A stretch of 64,000 bases of DNA, taken from Stenotrophomonas sp. BIGb0135 (GTDB taxonomy: Bacteria; Pseudomonadota; Gammaproteobacteria; Xanthomonadales; Xanthomonadaceae). Positions 38,990 through 49,367 of this stretch are shown piece by piece; position 1 is the stretch's first letter, and each line of letters begins with the position of its first letter. Under the pieces are notes generated by a model, which worked only from the letters and a program-made list of their open reading frames with translations, ran no database searches and was not told the origin of the DNA. Location of the stretch: positions 558,001-622,000 of the forward strand of contig NZ_JANUDX010000002.1 of assembly GCF_024810105.1 (NCBI RefSeq), given 5' to 3'. The position numbers and the translations under genes are program-made.

Positions 38990-39111
38990 CTGCGCGCCGA
39001 TCGGCGGCAGCTCCACGGGCGCGACACGTCGTTGCGCCGCGTGGACGGGACATGACGGTCGAATTCGGCTAAAAAAGGGGGCGTCCGTCCCCCCGATGAA
39101 CCAGGATTTCC

Positions 39112-39606
39112 ATGAGCGTCCCCACCGATGCCGACCTAGGCGTCCTTGCCCGAGAGGTCGGCCAGCGCCTGCAGCAGGCTTCGCTGCAACTGGTCAGTGC
39201 CGAAAGCTGCAGCGGCGGCTGGATCGCCAAGGCGATGACCGATATCGCCGGTTCGTCGGCATTCTTCGACTGCGGGATGGTGGTGTACAGCTACGAAGCC
39301 AAGCAGCGCCTGCTGGGCGTTCGCGCGCAGACGCTGGAGCAGTTCGGGGCGGTCAGCCGCGAGACCGTGCTGGAGATGGTGTCCGGCGCGCTGGTCAATT
39401 CCGGCGCCGGCGTTGCCGTGGCGGTCACCGGCATCGCCGGGCCCGGCGGCGGCAGCCCGGACAAGCCGGTCGGAAGCGTCTGGATCGGCTGGAAGCAGCG
39501 CGGTGGTTACGCCCGGGCGCAGCTGTTCCAGTTTGACGGCGACCGTGACGCCATCCGCCGGCAAACCGTGCAGCAGGCCCTGACGGGAATTTTCGCCCCG
39601 GTGTGA
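39112..39606 (+). CDS. pncC: CinA-family nicotinamide-nucleotide amidohydrolase (PncC)
   Basis: A 164-residue stand-alone CinA C-terminal domain. It converts NMN to nicotinate mononucleotide and ammonia in NAD recycling. Typical blocks: LVSAESCSGGWIAKAMTDI (the SAESCTGG signature), GMVVYSYEAKQRLLGV, VSRETVLEMVSGAL and VTGIAGPGGGSPDKPVGSVWI. The order of blocks is complete. It is not fused to the N-terminal molybdopterin-binding domain found in full CinA. It lies 152 bases after hflX, with recA further downstream. Confidence 0.93.
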   Translation: MSVPTDADLGVLAREVGQRLQQASLQLVSAESCSGGWIAKAMTDIAGSSAFFDCGMVVYSYEAKQRLLGVRAQTLEQFGAVSRETVLEMVSGALVNSGAGVAVAVTGIAGPGGGSPDKPVGSVWIGWKQRGGYARAQLFQFDGDRDAIRRQTVQQALTGIFAPV

Positions 39607-39641
39607 CATCCTCACGGTGTGCGTGGACAGGAGTTGCACCG

Positions 39642-41318
39642 ATGTGGGAAACGCTGGGAACCGTGCGTGACCTGGGGCGATTGCAGGAAATCGCCTCGGT
39701 CCTGATCCGCTATGGCTTTGGCGACCTCGTGCGCCGGATCGGCCTGGCCGACGTGCTCGAGCGCGCCGGGCGCCTGCTGCACTGGAATGACACGGAGATG
39801 CTGCGCATGACCGCCCCGGTGCGGGTGCGTCGCGCGATGGAAGACCTGGGGCCGACGTTCGTCAAGCTCGGCCAGGTGCTGGCCACCCGCGTGGATCTGT
39901 TTCCGCCGGACTGGATCGCCGAATTCTCCGAACTGCAGAACGCGGTGCCGCCGCTGCCGTACGCCCAGGTCCGCGACCAGCTGGAGGCCGACCTCGGCGC
40001 GCCGGCGACCGAGGTGTTCGCGTGGCTGGATGAAACCCCGATGGCCGCCGCCTCGCTGGCGCAGGCGCACCGCGCCACGCTGCAGGACGGTACCGCGGTG
40101 GTGTTGAAGATCCGCCGGCCCGGGATCCGCGAGGTGATCGAGGCCGACCTGCGCCTGCTCGCGCGACTGGCCGAGATCGTCGAGGCGCGCCTGCCGGACC
40201 TGCAGCGCTACCGCCCGGCCGAAGTGGTGCAGCAGTTCCAGGTCTCCTTGCGCCGTGAGCTGGACTTCGCCGCCGAATGCCGCAATGCCGAGCGCATCGC
40301 GCGCAATTTCCAGGGCCGCCAGGACATCCTGATCCCCAACGTGCACTGGCAGTGGACCTGCGAAAGCCTGAACGTGCAGGATTTCGTCGACGGCATTCCC
40401 GGGCGCGATCTGCCCGGCGTCGATGCGGCCGGCCTGGACCGCGTCCAACTCGCCCGCCGCGGCGCCCATATCGTGCTCAAAATGGTGCTCGAAGACGGCT
40501 GTTTCCACGCCGACCCGCACCCGGGCAACATCATCTACCTGCGCGACGGGCGTATCGGGGTGATCGATTTCGGCATGGTCGGGGCCATCTCCGAACAACG
40601 TCGCTTCCAGGTCGCGCAGCTGCTGCACGGGCTGGTCAACCAGGAGCCGGAGTCGGTGGCTGATGTGCTGCTGGACTGGGCCGGCGGCGTGGACGTGGAC
40701 GAATCGCGCCTCCAGCAGGACATCAGCACCTTCGTCGACCAGTACCGCGGCGTGCCGCTCAAAGACCTGCACATGGGGCTGATGCTGGGCAACATCACCA
40801 CGCTGCTGCGCCAGTACGCGCTGACCCTTCCGGCCGACCTGGCGCTGATGATCAAGACCTTCCTGACCCTGGAGGGCATGGGGCGTCAGCTCGACCCGCA
40901 GTTCGACATGGCCAGCGCCGCGCGCCCCTACCTGGAGCGGGTGATGTGGCAGCGCTATGCGCCCGGTGCCGTGCTGAAGCGCGGCAAGCGCAGCCTGGTC
41001 GGGGTGATGGACCTGCTTGGCGACCTGCCACGCGACGTGCGCCGCCTGTTGCAGATGGCGCGCCGCGGCCGGCTGCAGTTGAAGGTGGAAACCACCGCGT
41101 TGCAGGGGTTTGGCGACCAGGTCAATCGTGCCGCCAACCGCCTTGTCATGGGCATCGTGACGGCCGCGCTGATCATCGGCTCGTCCATCGTGATGCACAG
41201 CGTGGGCGGCGTCTCCAGCCGCTGGCTGCTGGCGCTCGGCGTGGCGGGCTTCGTCGGCGCCGGCGTCTGCGGCGTGTGGATCCTGTTCTCGATCTGGCGC
41301 AGCGGCAAGAACCCGTAG
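39642..41318 (+). CDS. ABC1/UbiB-type atypical kinase
   Basis: A 558-residue AarF/UbiB family protein. It has the signature KxGQ motif in FVKLGQVLATR (residues 88-98 roughly), the nucleotide-binding AAASLAQAHRATLQDG, VVLKIRRPGI with the ATP-contact lysine, HADPHPGNI and VIDFGMVG, and two C-terminal membrane helices (about 510-550, LVMGIVTAALIIGSSIVMHS and LLALGVAGFVGAGVCGVWI). UbiB-like proteins support ubiquinone synthesis and distribution; whether this one is UbiB itself is not certain because no ubi genes are adjacent. The stop codon TAG lies in a GTAG, and the tandem array to lexA follows. Confidence 0.85.
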   Translation: MWETLGTVRDLGRLQEIASVLIRYGFGDLVRRIGLADVLERAGRLLHWNDTEMLRMTAPVRVRRAMEDLGPTFVKLGQVLATRVDLFPPDWIAEFSELQNAVPPLPYAQVRDQLEADLGAPATEVFAWLDETPMAAASLAQAHRATLQDGTAVVLKIRRPGIREVIEADLRLLARLAEIVEARLPDLQRYRPAEVVQQFQVSLRRELDFAAECRNAERIARNFQGRQDILIPNVHWQWTCESLNVQDFVDGIPGRDLPGVDAAGLDRVQLARRGAHIVLKMVLEDGCFHADPHPGNIIYLRDGRIGVIDFGMVGAISEQRRFQVAQLLHGLVNQEPESVADVLLDWAGGVDVDESRLQQDISTFVDQYRGVPLKDLHMGLMLGNITTLLRQYALTLPADLALMIKTFLTLEGMGRQLDPQFDMASAARPYLERVMWQRYAPGAVLKRGKRSLVGVMDLLGDLPRDVRRLLQMARRGRLQLKVETTALQGFGDQVNRAANRLVMGIVTAALIIGSSIVMHSVGGVSSRWLLALGVAGFVGAGVCGVWILFSIWRSGKNP

Positions 41319-41378
41319 GGCTCTCGCCGCCGGGATCCGCAGGCCCCCGCGCCGTGCCGCCAGCGCGGCAAAGCACGC

Positions 41379-42321
41379 GTAGAGCCGACCGTTGGTCGGC
41401 TGCTTTTCCCGGGGCGGCTCATGACCGCCGGCCTTCCGTCCTTCCGTCCTTCGGCACCCGCGACCCAACCCCGTAGAGCCCACCGTTGGTCGGCTGCCTT
41501 GTCCCAGGGCGCCTCATATGAGCGCCGGCCTGATCGCTGCCCTTCGTCCGCCGCCCATGAGCGCCTGACCCATGGGGTTGCATGGGTTAAACCCCGGAGA
41601 CAAGACCGAAACCGACACGCGACCGCGCCGTCACGCATTGCCGCGCGTGCGCGCGGTCACCGACCAATGGTCGGTGGCTACGACGGCTTCGGTGGGGGTG
41701 GGATGGTCCTGCTGCTTCCTGCTCTTCTTCGGTGGGCACGTGCGTGCCCACCTCGGTAGAGCCGACCGTTGGTCGGCTGCTTTTCCCGGGGCGCCTCTTA
41801 TGATCGCTGCCCTTCGTCCGCCGCCCATGAGCGCCTGACCCATGGGGTTGCATGAGTTAAACCCCGGAGACAAGAGAGAAACCGACACGCAAGCGCACCG
41901 TCACGCATTGCCGCGCGTGCGCGCGGTCACCGACCAACGGTCGGTGGCTACGAACTGCTGAGGGCTTCGGTGGGGGTGGGATGATCCCATTGCTTCCTGC
42001 TCTTCTTCGGTGGGCACTTGCTTGCCCACCTCGGTAGAGCCGACCGTTGGTCGGCTGCTTTTCCCGGCCGGCTCATATGATCGCCGGCCCGACGCTGCCC
42101 TTCGTCTGCCGCCCATGAGCGCCTGACCCACGGGGTTGCATGGGTTAAACCCCGGAGACAAGGCCGAAGCCGACGCGCGACCGCGCAGTCACGCATTGCC
42201 GCGCGTGCGCGCGGTCACCGACCAACGGTCGGTGGCTACGAACTGCTGAGGGCTTTGGTGGGGGCGGGATGATCCCATTGCTTCCTGCTCTTCTTCGGTG
42301 GGCACTTGCGTGCCCACCTCG
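41379..42321. repeat. Tandem ~280-bp repeat array upstream of lexA
   Basis: Three near-complete copies start at GTAG at 41473, 41756 and 42034 (lengths 283, 278 and 288 bases) plus a 5' fragment from 41379. Each copy has, in order: a SMAG hairpin GTAGAGCCGACCGTTGG, a GCTGCTTTTCCCGG stretch, CTGCCCTTCGTC-GCCCATGAGCGCC, GGGTTAAACCCCGGAGACAAG, a reverse-strand SMAG hairpin (GGTCGGTGGCTACGA), and a hairpin GTGGGCAC..GTGCCCAC. In copies 1 and 2 this hairpin is followed by CCTCG then GTAG of the next unit; in copy 3 CCTCG is followed directly by the LexA box. The rest of 41319-41378 shows nothing else. Small frames inside are repeat artefacts. Confidence 0.93.
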
Positions 42322-42340
42322 TTAGTAGTAATACTACTAA
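42322..42340 (+). promoter_or_regulatory. LexA operator (SOS box)
   Basis: TTAGTAGTAATACTACTAA is a perfect 19-base palindrome matching the Xanthomonadaceae LexA site TTAGN6TACTA. It ends two bases before the lexA ATG, so LexA would cover the start region. A weak promoter reading places TTGCGT (42306-42311) 17 bases before TAATAC (42329-42334) inside the operator; transcription would then begin within a few bases of the ATG. Confidence 0.93.
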
Positions 42341-42342
42341 CC

Positions 42343-42993
42343 ATGGAACTGACCGACACCCAGCAGGCGATCCTGCAGTTGATCGCCGAGCGTATCGAGA
42401 CCGATGGCGCACCGCCGTCGCAGACTGAAATCGCACGCGCCTTTGGCTTCAAGGGCGTGCGCGCCGCCCAGTATCACTTGGAGGCGCTGGAGCAGGCGGG
42501 GGCGATCCGCCGCATCCCCGGCCAGGCGCGCGGCATCCGGCTGGTCCAGGCGCCGCCCTTGCAGGACGGCCTGCCGGCCTCGCTGTCGGTACCCGCGCTG
42601 CCGGATCATGTGCTGCGCCTGCCGGTACTGGGCCGGGTCGCAGCGGGTCTGCCCATCGGGGCGGACATCGGCTCGGATGATTTCGTGGTGTTGGACCGGG
42701 TGTTTTTCTCGCCCGCGCCGGATTACCTGCTCAAGGTGCAGGGCGACTCGATGATCGACGAAGGCATCTTCGACGGCGATCTCATCGGTGTGCACCGCAC
42801 CCGCGACGCCCGCTCCGGCCAGATCGTCGTGGCGCGGATCGATGACGAGATCACCGTCAAGCTGCTGAAGATGGGCAAGGACCGCATCCGCCTGCTGCCG
42901 CGCAATCCGGACTACAAGCCGATCGAAGTCCTGCCCGACCAGGATTTCGCGATCGAAGGCCTGTACTGCGGCCTGCTGCGCCCCAACCGCTGA
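42343..42993 (+). CDS. lexA: SOS-response repressor LexA
   Basis: A 216-residue repressor with an N-terminal winged helix (about 1-70) and a C-terminal peptidase domain. The self-cleavage site is Ala101-Gly102 in VAAGLPIG, and the catalytic dyad is Ser136 (VQGDSMIDE) and Lys173 (ITVKLLK), at the same spacing (37) as in E. coli. It represses SOS genes until RecA filaments trigger cleavage. There is no ribosome site between the operator and the ATG, so the message is probably leaderless or nearly so. recA and recX follow on the same strand. Confidence 0.97.
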   Translation: MELTDTQQAILQLIAERIETDGAPPSQTEIARAFGFKGVRAAQYHLEALEQAGAIRRIPGQARGIRLVQAPPLQDGLPASLSVPALPDHVLRLPVLGRVAAGLPIGADIGSDDFVVLDRVFFSPAPDYLLKVQGDSMIDEGIFDGDLIGVHRTRDARSGQIVVARIDDEITVKLLKMGKDRIRLLPRNPDYKPIEVLPDQDFAIEGLYCGLLRPNR

Positions 42994-43197
42994 TCCTTCC
43001 ATTAGGCACTACCTGCACGGTCTTTTGTGGCGATTCTCTGGTTCCGCTGAGGTTGGTACGGATGTCCGATAATTTTTTTCCGAACGCCGGGCAGAATCTC
43101 AGCCTGTGCGATACGCCAGCCTTAAAGTGACCCCATGGCCAAGAAGACTTCCAAAGACAGCACCTCCACCGATACGACCTCTGCAAGGACCACTCCG

Positions 43198-44238
<1,041 letters not shown>

Positions 44239-44350
44239 GTTTCCTGCGGGGCAGGGCGGCGCCGTCAGTGACGCCAGCCCTGTCCCGCGGTTTCCGTATT
44301 CCCCCGACGGGGGGAGCGCCAGGGACGGCGCATCTGATTGAAAGGTTGCC

Positions 44351-44842
44351 ATGCAGGACTCCGACGCCCCGGCACCGCGCCGTAAACGCCGTGTCATCGA
44401 ACAGACCCCGGTCCAGCGGGCGCTGGGCCTGCTGGTGCGCCGCGAGCACTCCCGCAAGGAGCTGACCCGCAAGCTGCAGGCCCGGGGCATCGAAACCGAG
44501 GCTGCGGTGGCGGCGGTGGACAAACTGAGCGAGGCCGGCTGGCAGGACGACACCCGGTTCGCCGAGAACCTGGTGCGCATCCGCGCCAATACCGGCTACG
44601 GCCCCCTCCATATCCGCGCCGAACTGGGTACCCACGGCCTGGACAGCGAGCAGATCGCCCTGGCCATGGACACCTTCGAGGGCGATTGGGGCGAGAATGC
44701 GCGTGATCTGGTCTGCCGCCGCTTCGGCGACGGCGGCCCGCAGGAGCTGGCCCAGCGCCGGAAAGCGGCCGATCTGCTGGCCCGGCGGGGCTTCGACGGG
44801 GATACCATCCGCCGCGCCACCCGTTACGACCCTGACGACTGA
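44351..44842 (+). CDS. recX: Recombination regulatory protein RecX
   Basis: A 163-residue helical protein that binds RecA filaments and limits RecA activity. It has three RecX repeats; recognisable parts are [25 protein letters not shown]-type [41 protein letters not shown] and [20 protein letters not shown]. It follows recA by 112 bases on the same strand, in the standard recA-recX order. The N-terminus has a basic segment ([11 protein letters not shown]). Confidence 0.95.
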   Translation: MQDSDAPAPRRKRRVIEQTPVQRALGLLVRREHSRKELTRKLQARGIETEAAVAAVDKLSEAGWQDDTRFAENLVRIRANTGYGPLHIRAELGTHGLDSEQIALAMDTFEGDWGENARDLVCRRFGDGGPQELAQRRKAADLLARRGFDGDTIRRATRYDPDD

Positions 44843-44947
44843 GGGCTCCGGGCCTGATACCCTTTGTGGTTTCGGCGGTCCTGCAGCGACACCCGGCCAT
44901 TGGGGCTGTGTGCCAAGGACCGGCCGGCCCGCACAAAGCCAGCCCCC

Positions 44948-47596
44948 ATGAACGCATCCGTCAAATTCACTACCTCCCAGATCCGCAGCGATTTCCTTGA
45001 ATTCTTCAAGGGAAAGGGCCACACCATCGTGCCGTCGGCGCCGCTGGTGCCGGGCAATGATCCGACCCTGCTGTTCACCAACTCCGGCATGGTGCAGTTC
45101 AAGGACGTCTTCCTTGGCGCCGAGAAGCGCAGCTACGTGCGCGCCGCGGACGTCCAGCGCTGCCTGCGCGCCGGTGGCAAGCACAACGATCTGGACCAGG
45201 TCGGCTATACCGCGCGCCACCACACCTTCTTCGAAATGCTGGGCAACTGGTCGTTCGGCGACTACTTCAAGAAGGATGCCATCGCCTGGGCGTGGGAGCT
45301 GTTGACCCAGGTCTGGAAGTTGCCCGCCGAGCGTCTGCTGGTCACCGTCTACCAGACCGATGACGAGGCCTACGCGCTGTGGCGCGACATGATCGGCATT
45401 CCGGAAGACCGGATCGTGCGCATCGGCGACAACAAGGGCGCGCCGTTTGCCTCGGACAACTTCTGGCAGATGGCCGAAACCGGCCCGTGCGGCCCGTGCA
45501 CCGAGATCTTCTACGACCATGGCGACCACATCGCCGGTGGCCCGCCGGGCTCGCCGGATGAAGACGGCGACCGCTTCATCGAGATCTGGAACCTGGTCTT
45601 CATGCAGTTCGACCGCCAGCCCGACGGCACCCTGGTACCGCTGCCGGCCCCGTGCGTGGATACCGGCATGGGCCTGGAGCGTCTGGCCGCGATCCTGCAG
45701 CACGTCCACACCAACTATGAAATCGACCTGTTCCAGGCGCTGATCCGCAAGGCCAGCGAACTGACCGGCATGGCCGATCTGGAGAACAAGTCGCTGCGCG
45801 TGATCGCCGATCACATCCGCGCCTGCTCGTTCCTGATCGTCGATGGCGTGCTGCCGTCCAACGAAGGTCGCGGCTACGTGCTGCGCCGGATCATCCGCCG
45901 CGCCCTGCGCCATGGCTGGATGCTGGGCGTGCGCCAGCCGTTCTTCAGCAAGCTGGTGCCGACGCTGGTCGAGCAGATGGGCGTGGCCTATCCGGAACTG
46001 CCGGCGCAGGCCGACACCGTCGTGCGCGCCCTGCAGGCCGAAGAAGAGCGTTTCGCTGAAACGCTCGACTCGGGCATGAAGATCTTCGACGACGTGGCGG
46101 CCAAGGTCGGCAATGGCGTGATCCCGGGCGCGGATGCGTTCCGCCTGTACGACACCTACGGCTTCCCGCTCGATCTCACCCAGGACATCGCGCGCGAGCG
46201 CAACCTGACCGTGGACATCGACGGCTTCAATGCCGCGATGGACACCCAGCGCGAGACCGCGCGCGCGGCCGGCAAGTTTGGCGGTGGCGTGACCCTGTCG
46301 GCCGATCTGGTCGCCACGCTCAAGCCGACCGTGTTCCTCGGGTACGACCGTCTGCAGGCCGACGACCTCACCGTGGTCGCCATCCTCAAGGATGGCCGCC
46401 CGGTGGAGCGTGCCCAGGCCGGTGACGACGTCATCGTGCTGACCCAGCAGACCCCGTTCTACGCCGAGTCCGGTGGCCAGGTCGGCGACAACGGCACCCT
46501 GTCCGGCGCCGGCGTGCAGGTGGACGTCAGCGACACCCAGAAGTTCGCGGGCCAGTTCCATGGGCACGTGGGCAAGCTCACCGAGGGCAGCCTCAAGGTC
46601 GGCGACGTGCTGTCCGGCCAGGTGGATGGCCAGCGCCGCGGCGCGACCATCCTCAACCACTCGGCCACCCACCTGCTGCATGCCGCCCTGCGCGAAGTGC
46701 TGGGCACCCACGTGCAGCAGAAGGGCTCGCTGGTCGCGCCCGATCGCCTCCGCTTCGACTTCTCGCACTTCGCGCCGATCAGCGCCGGGGACCTGGCGGT
46801 CATCGAGCGCAAGGTCAACGAGCAGGTGCGTGCCAACAACGCCGCTGAAGTCCACACCATGGGCATGCAGGAAGCGCTCGACTTCGGCGCGATGGCGCTG
46901 TTCGGCGAGAAGTACGGCGAGCATGTGCGCGTGCTGAAGATGGGCGACTACTCCACCGAACTGTGTGGCGGTACGCATGTCTCGCGCACGGGCGACATCG
47001 GCCTGTTCAAGATCACCTCCGAAGGCGGCGTGTCCTCGGGCGTGCGCCGCATCGAAGCGGTGACCGGGCAGGGCGCCCTGGATTACGTGGCCCATGAGGA
47101 AGCGCAGCTGAGTGAAGCGGCCGCACTGCTCGGCGGCAATGCCGGCGACGTGGTCGACAAGATCCGCCAGCTCGGTGAGCGCCAGAAGAAGCTCGAACGC
47201 GAACTGGACGCACTCAAGGCCAAGCAGGCCGCCGGTGCCACCGCCGATCTCGGTGCGGCGGCGGTGGAGGTCAATGGCGTCAAGATCCTGGCCTCGCGCC
47301 TGGAAGGCTTCGATGCCAAGGCGCTGCGCGACGCGATGGACCGCCTCAAGCAGCAGCTGGGCGATGCGGTGATCGTGCTGGCCGGCACCCAGGACGGCAA
47401 GGCCGCGCTGGTTGCGGGCGTGAACGGCAGTGCAATGGGCAAGGTCAAGGCCGGGGAACTGTTGTCCCACATCGCCAGTCAGATCGGGGGCAAGGGCGGC
47501 GGCCGCCCGGATCTCGCCCAGGGTGGTGGCGAGGACGGGCCCGCCCTTGCTTCTGCGCTTGCCGCAGTCGTGGGTTGGGTCACCCCCCGTATCTGA
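44948..47596 (+). CDS. alaS: Alanyl-tRNA synthetase
   Basis: An 882-residue class II synthetase. Domains: catalytic (about 1-260, motif 1 near [33 protein letters not shown], with [16 protein letters not shown] and [16 protein letters not shown]), tRNA-recognition (about 260-460), editing (about 550-710, with [19 protein letters not shown] and the metal-binding [13 protein letters not shown]), and C-Ala dimerisation (about 750-880). Length and domain order are complete. It is the gene between recX and csrA, as in E. coli and Pseudomonas. Confidence 0.97.
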   Translation: MNASVKFTTSQIRSDFLEFFKGKGHTIVPSAPLVPGNDPTLLFTNSGMVQFKDVFLGAEKRSYVRAADVQRCLRAGGKHNDLDQVGYTARHHTFFEMLGNWSFGDYFKKDAIAWAWELLTQVWKLPAERLLVTVYQTDDEAYALWRDMIGIPEDRIVRIGDNKGAPFASDNFWQMAETGPCGPCTEIFYDHGDHIAGGPPGSPDEDGDRFIEIWNLVFMQFDRQPDGTLVPLPAPCVDTGMGLERLAAILQHVHTNYEIDLFQALIRKASELTGMADLENKSLRVIADHIRACSFLIVDGVLPSNEGRGYVLRRIIRRALRHGWMLGVRQPFFSKLVPTLVEQMGVAYPELPAQADTVVRALQAEEERFAETLDSGMKIFDDVAAKVGNGVIPGADAFRLYDTYGFPLDLTQDIARERNLTVDIDGFNAAMDTQRETARAAGKFGGGVTLSADLVATLKPTVFLGYDRLQADDLTVVAILKDGRPVERAQAGDDVIVLTQQTPFYAESGGQVGDNGTLSGAGVQVDVSDTQKFAGQFHGHVGKLTEGSLKVGDVLSGQVDGQRRGATILNHSATHLLHAALREVLGTHVQQKGSLVAPDRLRFDFSHFAPISAGDLAVIERKVNEQVRANNAAEVHTMGMQEALDFGAMALFGEKYGEHVRVLKMGDYSTELCGGTHVSRTGDIGLFKITSEGGVSSGVRRIEAVTGQGALDYVAHEEAQLSEAAALLGGNAGDVVDKIRQLGERQKKLERELDALKAKQAAGATADLGAAAVEVNGVKILASRLEGFDAKALRDAMDRLKQQLGDAVIVLAGTQDGKAALVAGVNGSAMGKVKAGELLSHIASQIGGKGGGRPDLAQGGGEDGPALASALAAVVGWVTPRI

Positions 47597-47606
47597 ACAC
47601 CCTGAA

Positions 47607-47635
47607 GCCTCCTGCTCCTTGAAGGGGCGGGAGGC
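47607..47635 (+). other. Stem-loop between alaS and csrA
   Basis: GCCTCC..GGAGGC outer stem with an inner GCTCC/GGGGC stem and a TTGA-type loop, 11 bases after the alaS stop. No T run follows, so it may be an mRNA-end structure or a weak terminator. It lies upstream of the csrA leader. Confidence 0.45.
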
Positions 47636-47738
47636 CTGACGGTACTATGGCGAATCCTTTCCCTTTGTCGTGTGGCGTTCCTTGGCTGGGCGCCGAGCCG
47701 GTGGGGAAGATCCACCGGTTCCCTGGAGACTTGCAAAA

Positions 47739-47942
47739 ATGTTGATCCTGACTCGCCGCGTAGGCGAAACCCTGATGATCGGTGACTCGGTCAGCGTGAC
47801 CGTGCTCGGCGTCAAGGGCAACCAGGTGCGTATCGGTATCACCGCTCCGAAGGACGTGGCCGTGCACCGCGAAGAGATTTACCAGCGGATCCAGCGCGGC
47901 GATGAGCCCAATGCATCCGGAAGTGAAAATTCTTCGGATTAA
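47739..47942 (+). CDS. csrA: Carbon storage regulator CsrA
   Basis: A 67-residue RNA-binding dimeric regulator that binds GGA motifs in mRNA leaders to alter translation. It is almost invariant at the start: [20 protein letters not shown], with Arg44-region [22 protein letters not shown]. The tail is Ser/Asn/Glu rich (ASGSENSSD). The ribosome site is GGAG eight bases before ATG. It is followed by tRNA-Ser(GCT), the same order as in E. coli. Confidence 0.97.
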   Translation: MLILTRRVGETLMIGDSVSVTVLGVKGNQVRIGITAPKDVAVHREEIYQRIQRGDEPNASGSENSSD

Positions 47943-47945
47943 GGC

Positions 47946-47975
47946 TTTACCTTCGGGCGCGGAAAACGTTATTAT
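47946..47975 (+). promoter_or_regulatory. Candidate promoter for tRNA-Ser
   Basis: TTTACC (47946-47951), an 18-base spacer and TATTAT (47970-47975; five of six matches), followed by a GC-rich discriminator TCGCGCCCCC as in stable-RNA promoters. It begins just after the csrA stop codon. An inverted repeat GGGCGCG/CGCGCCC overlaps the region. Confidence 0.6.
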
Positions 47976-48023
47976 TCGCGCCCCCGCTGAGATGAAACAC
48001 GGCAGCGGCGGAACCAGAACACT

Positions 48024-48116
48024 GGAGCGGTGCCCGAGTGGCTGAAGGGGCTCCCCTGCTAAGGGAGTATAGGGCTTAAAACTCTATCGAGGGTTCGAAT
48101 CCCTCCCGCTCCGCCA
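48024..48116 (+). tRNA. tRNA-Ser (anticodon GCT)
   Basis: A class II tRNA with a long variable arm. The acceptor stem is GGAGCGG paired with CCGCTCC, with encoded CCA (48114-48116). The anticodon loop CTGCTAA gives GCT. A strong terminator follows 7 bases later, so the tRNA is transcribed alone. Confidence 0.98.
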
Positions 48117-48123
48117 GTAGTAG

Positions 48124-48158
48124 AAAAGGCCTCCGTGCGCGAGCACGGAGGCCTTTTT
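48124..48158 (+). terminator. Rho-independent terminator after tRNA-Ser
   Basis: An 11-bp stem GGCCTCCGTGC/GCACGGAGGCC with a GCGA loop, flanked by four A and five T. Confidence 0.96.
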
Positions 48159-48174
48159 CTTTGGCTCGCGCGGG

Positions 48175-48385
48175 GCGGGCTCGCGCTGCCGGGCGACTGG
48201 ATCGGTGCGTGGATCACCGCCTTGATCCTGTGCCCATTCGGGTCGATCAGGCAGGCGGTGTAGCAGTGATCGCCGTAGTCCTCGCGCAGACCCGCCGCGC
48301 CGCTGCAGGTGCCGCCGCTGCCAGCCCGGCGCGGTGGAACGCCGCCGCCTGGCGCGAGATCACGCACGCCACATGAGGTGTGATG
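48175..48385 (-). pseudogene. Decayed VOC/glyoxalase-family gene fragment
   Basis: On the minus strand two frames carry neighbouring pieces of a glyoxalase/bleomycin-resistance (VOC) protein. One frame reads HVACVISRQAAAFHRAGL, similar to the usual HVAFAAPSREAVDAFHAAAL; the next reads AAGLREDYGDHCYTACLIDPNGH and then RIKAVIHAP, similar to the family's GLRPHYHPNYYAAFVLDPDGHNIEAVCHAP. A frameshift separates them (near 48300) and there is no start upstream. The pattern is strong but the fragment is short, so boundaries are approximate. The 188 bases after it to the ankyrin gene hold no gene. Confidence 0.6.
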
Positions 48386-48573
48386 CAGCAGGGGATGCGT
48401 TTTCGTAGTGACTACAGCGCAGCCTCGCATGACGTCGGGAGGGGGGGCTCGGCGGGACTATTCGAACGGCACATGACCTCGATCCGCATTCTTCATTGGT
48501 GCTGCAACGGCGGCTCGGCTACGTTCTTGTCGAGCGCCGACATCCCCTGGCGCTGCCGGCGTAAGGAGCAAGA

Positions 48574-49254
48574 ATGTCGATTCAACGGATGTCGCTACGT
48601 GGCTGGGTGGTCCTGGGCATGCTGATGGGCATGGTCATGCCGGTCAGTGCTGCATCGTTGGACGAGCGCCTGCATCGGGCGGCGGAAAAAGGCAATGATG
48701 CGGCCGTGCGGACGCTGCTGGGGCAGGGCGCGGCGGTGGACGCACGCGATGCAGCCAAGGCGACGCCGCTGCTGGTGGCCACCCGCCACAACCACGTGGA
48801 TGCAGCGCGTGCGCTGATCCAGGCCGGTGCCGACGTGAATGCCAAGGATGCGATCCACGACAGCCCGTACCTCTACGCCGGGGCGCGAGGGCATCTGGAA
48901 ATCCTGCAGGCGACCCTGGCGGCCGGCGCGGATCTGAAGAGCACCAACCGCTACGGGGGCACCGCACTCATTCCGGCTGCCGAACGCGGGCATGTGCAGG
49001 CGGTGGCGATGCTCATCGCGGCCGGCGTCAATGTGGATCACGTCAACAACCTGCAATGGACTGCACTGCTGGAGGCGATCATCCTGAGTGATGGCGGTCC
49101 CCGGCACGTGCAGATCGTCCGTCAGCTGATCGACGCGAAGGCGGATGTGAACCTGGCCGACGGTGACGGCGTCACCCCCTTGCAGCATGCGCGCCGGCGC
49201 GGCTACCGCGAGATCGAGTCGATGCTGCTCGCCGCTGGCGCGGACCAGGGCTGA
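48574..49254 (+). CDS. Exported ankyrin-repeat protein
   Basis: A 226-residue protein with a signal peptide (LRGWVVLGMLMGMVMPVSAA, cleavage near SAA-SL) and about five ankyrin repeats. The repeat pattern is seen in LHRAAEKGNDAAVRTLLGQGAAVD, ATPLLVATRHNHVDAARALI, YAGARGHLEILQATLAAGADL, LIPAAERGHVQAVAMLIAAGV, and VTPLQHARRRGYREIESMLL. It would bind another protein in the periplasm. The ribosome site is AAGGAG seven bases before the ATG. It is the first clear gene after the tRNA-Ser region. Confidence 0.88.
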   Translation: MSIQRMSLRGWVVLGMLMGMVMPVSAASLDERLHRAAEKGNDAAVRTLLGQGAAVDARDAAKATPLLVATRHNHVDAARALIQAGADVNAKDAIHDSPYLYAGARGHLEILQATLAAGADLKSTNRYGGTALIPAAERGHVQAVAMLIAAGVNVDHVNNLQWTALLEAIILSDGGPRHVQIVRQLIDAKADVNLADGDGVTPLQHARRRGYREIESMLLAAGADQG

Positions 49255-49367
49255 GCAACGGCAAGACGGGAAGGCGAACTGTTACCGCTGCCTTGACGCG
49301 GCGCAGGCATGCTCTGCACCACCGCTCTGCGAAGCTGTCTGCTTCCCCCGCAGAAACAGGAGTCGCC

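Noticed and set aside
41572..42196. Small frames (80-88 codons) repeated in each copy of the array before lexA
   Set aside because: They recur only because the DNA repeats, have no ribosome sites, run across hairpins and carry no known domain.
43001..43080. LexA box upstream of recA
   Set aside because: ATTAGGCACTACCTG resembles half a site only; the TTAGN6TACTA pattern is not met.
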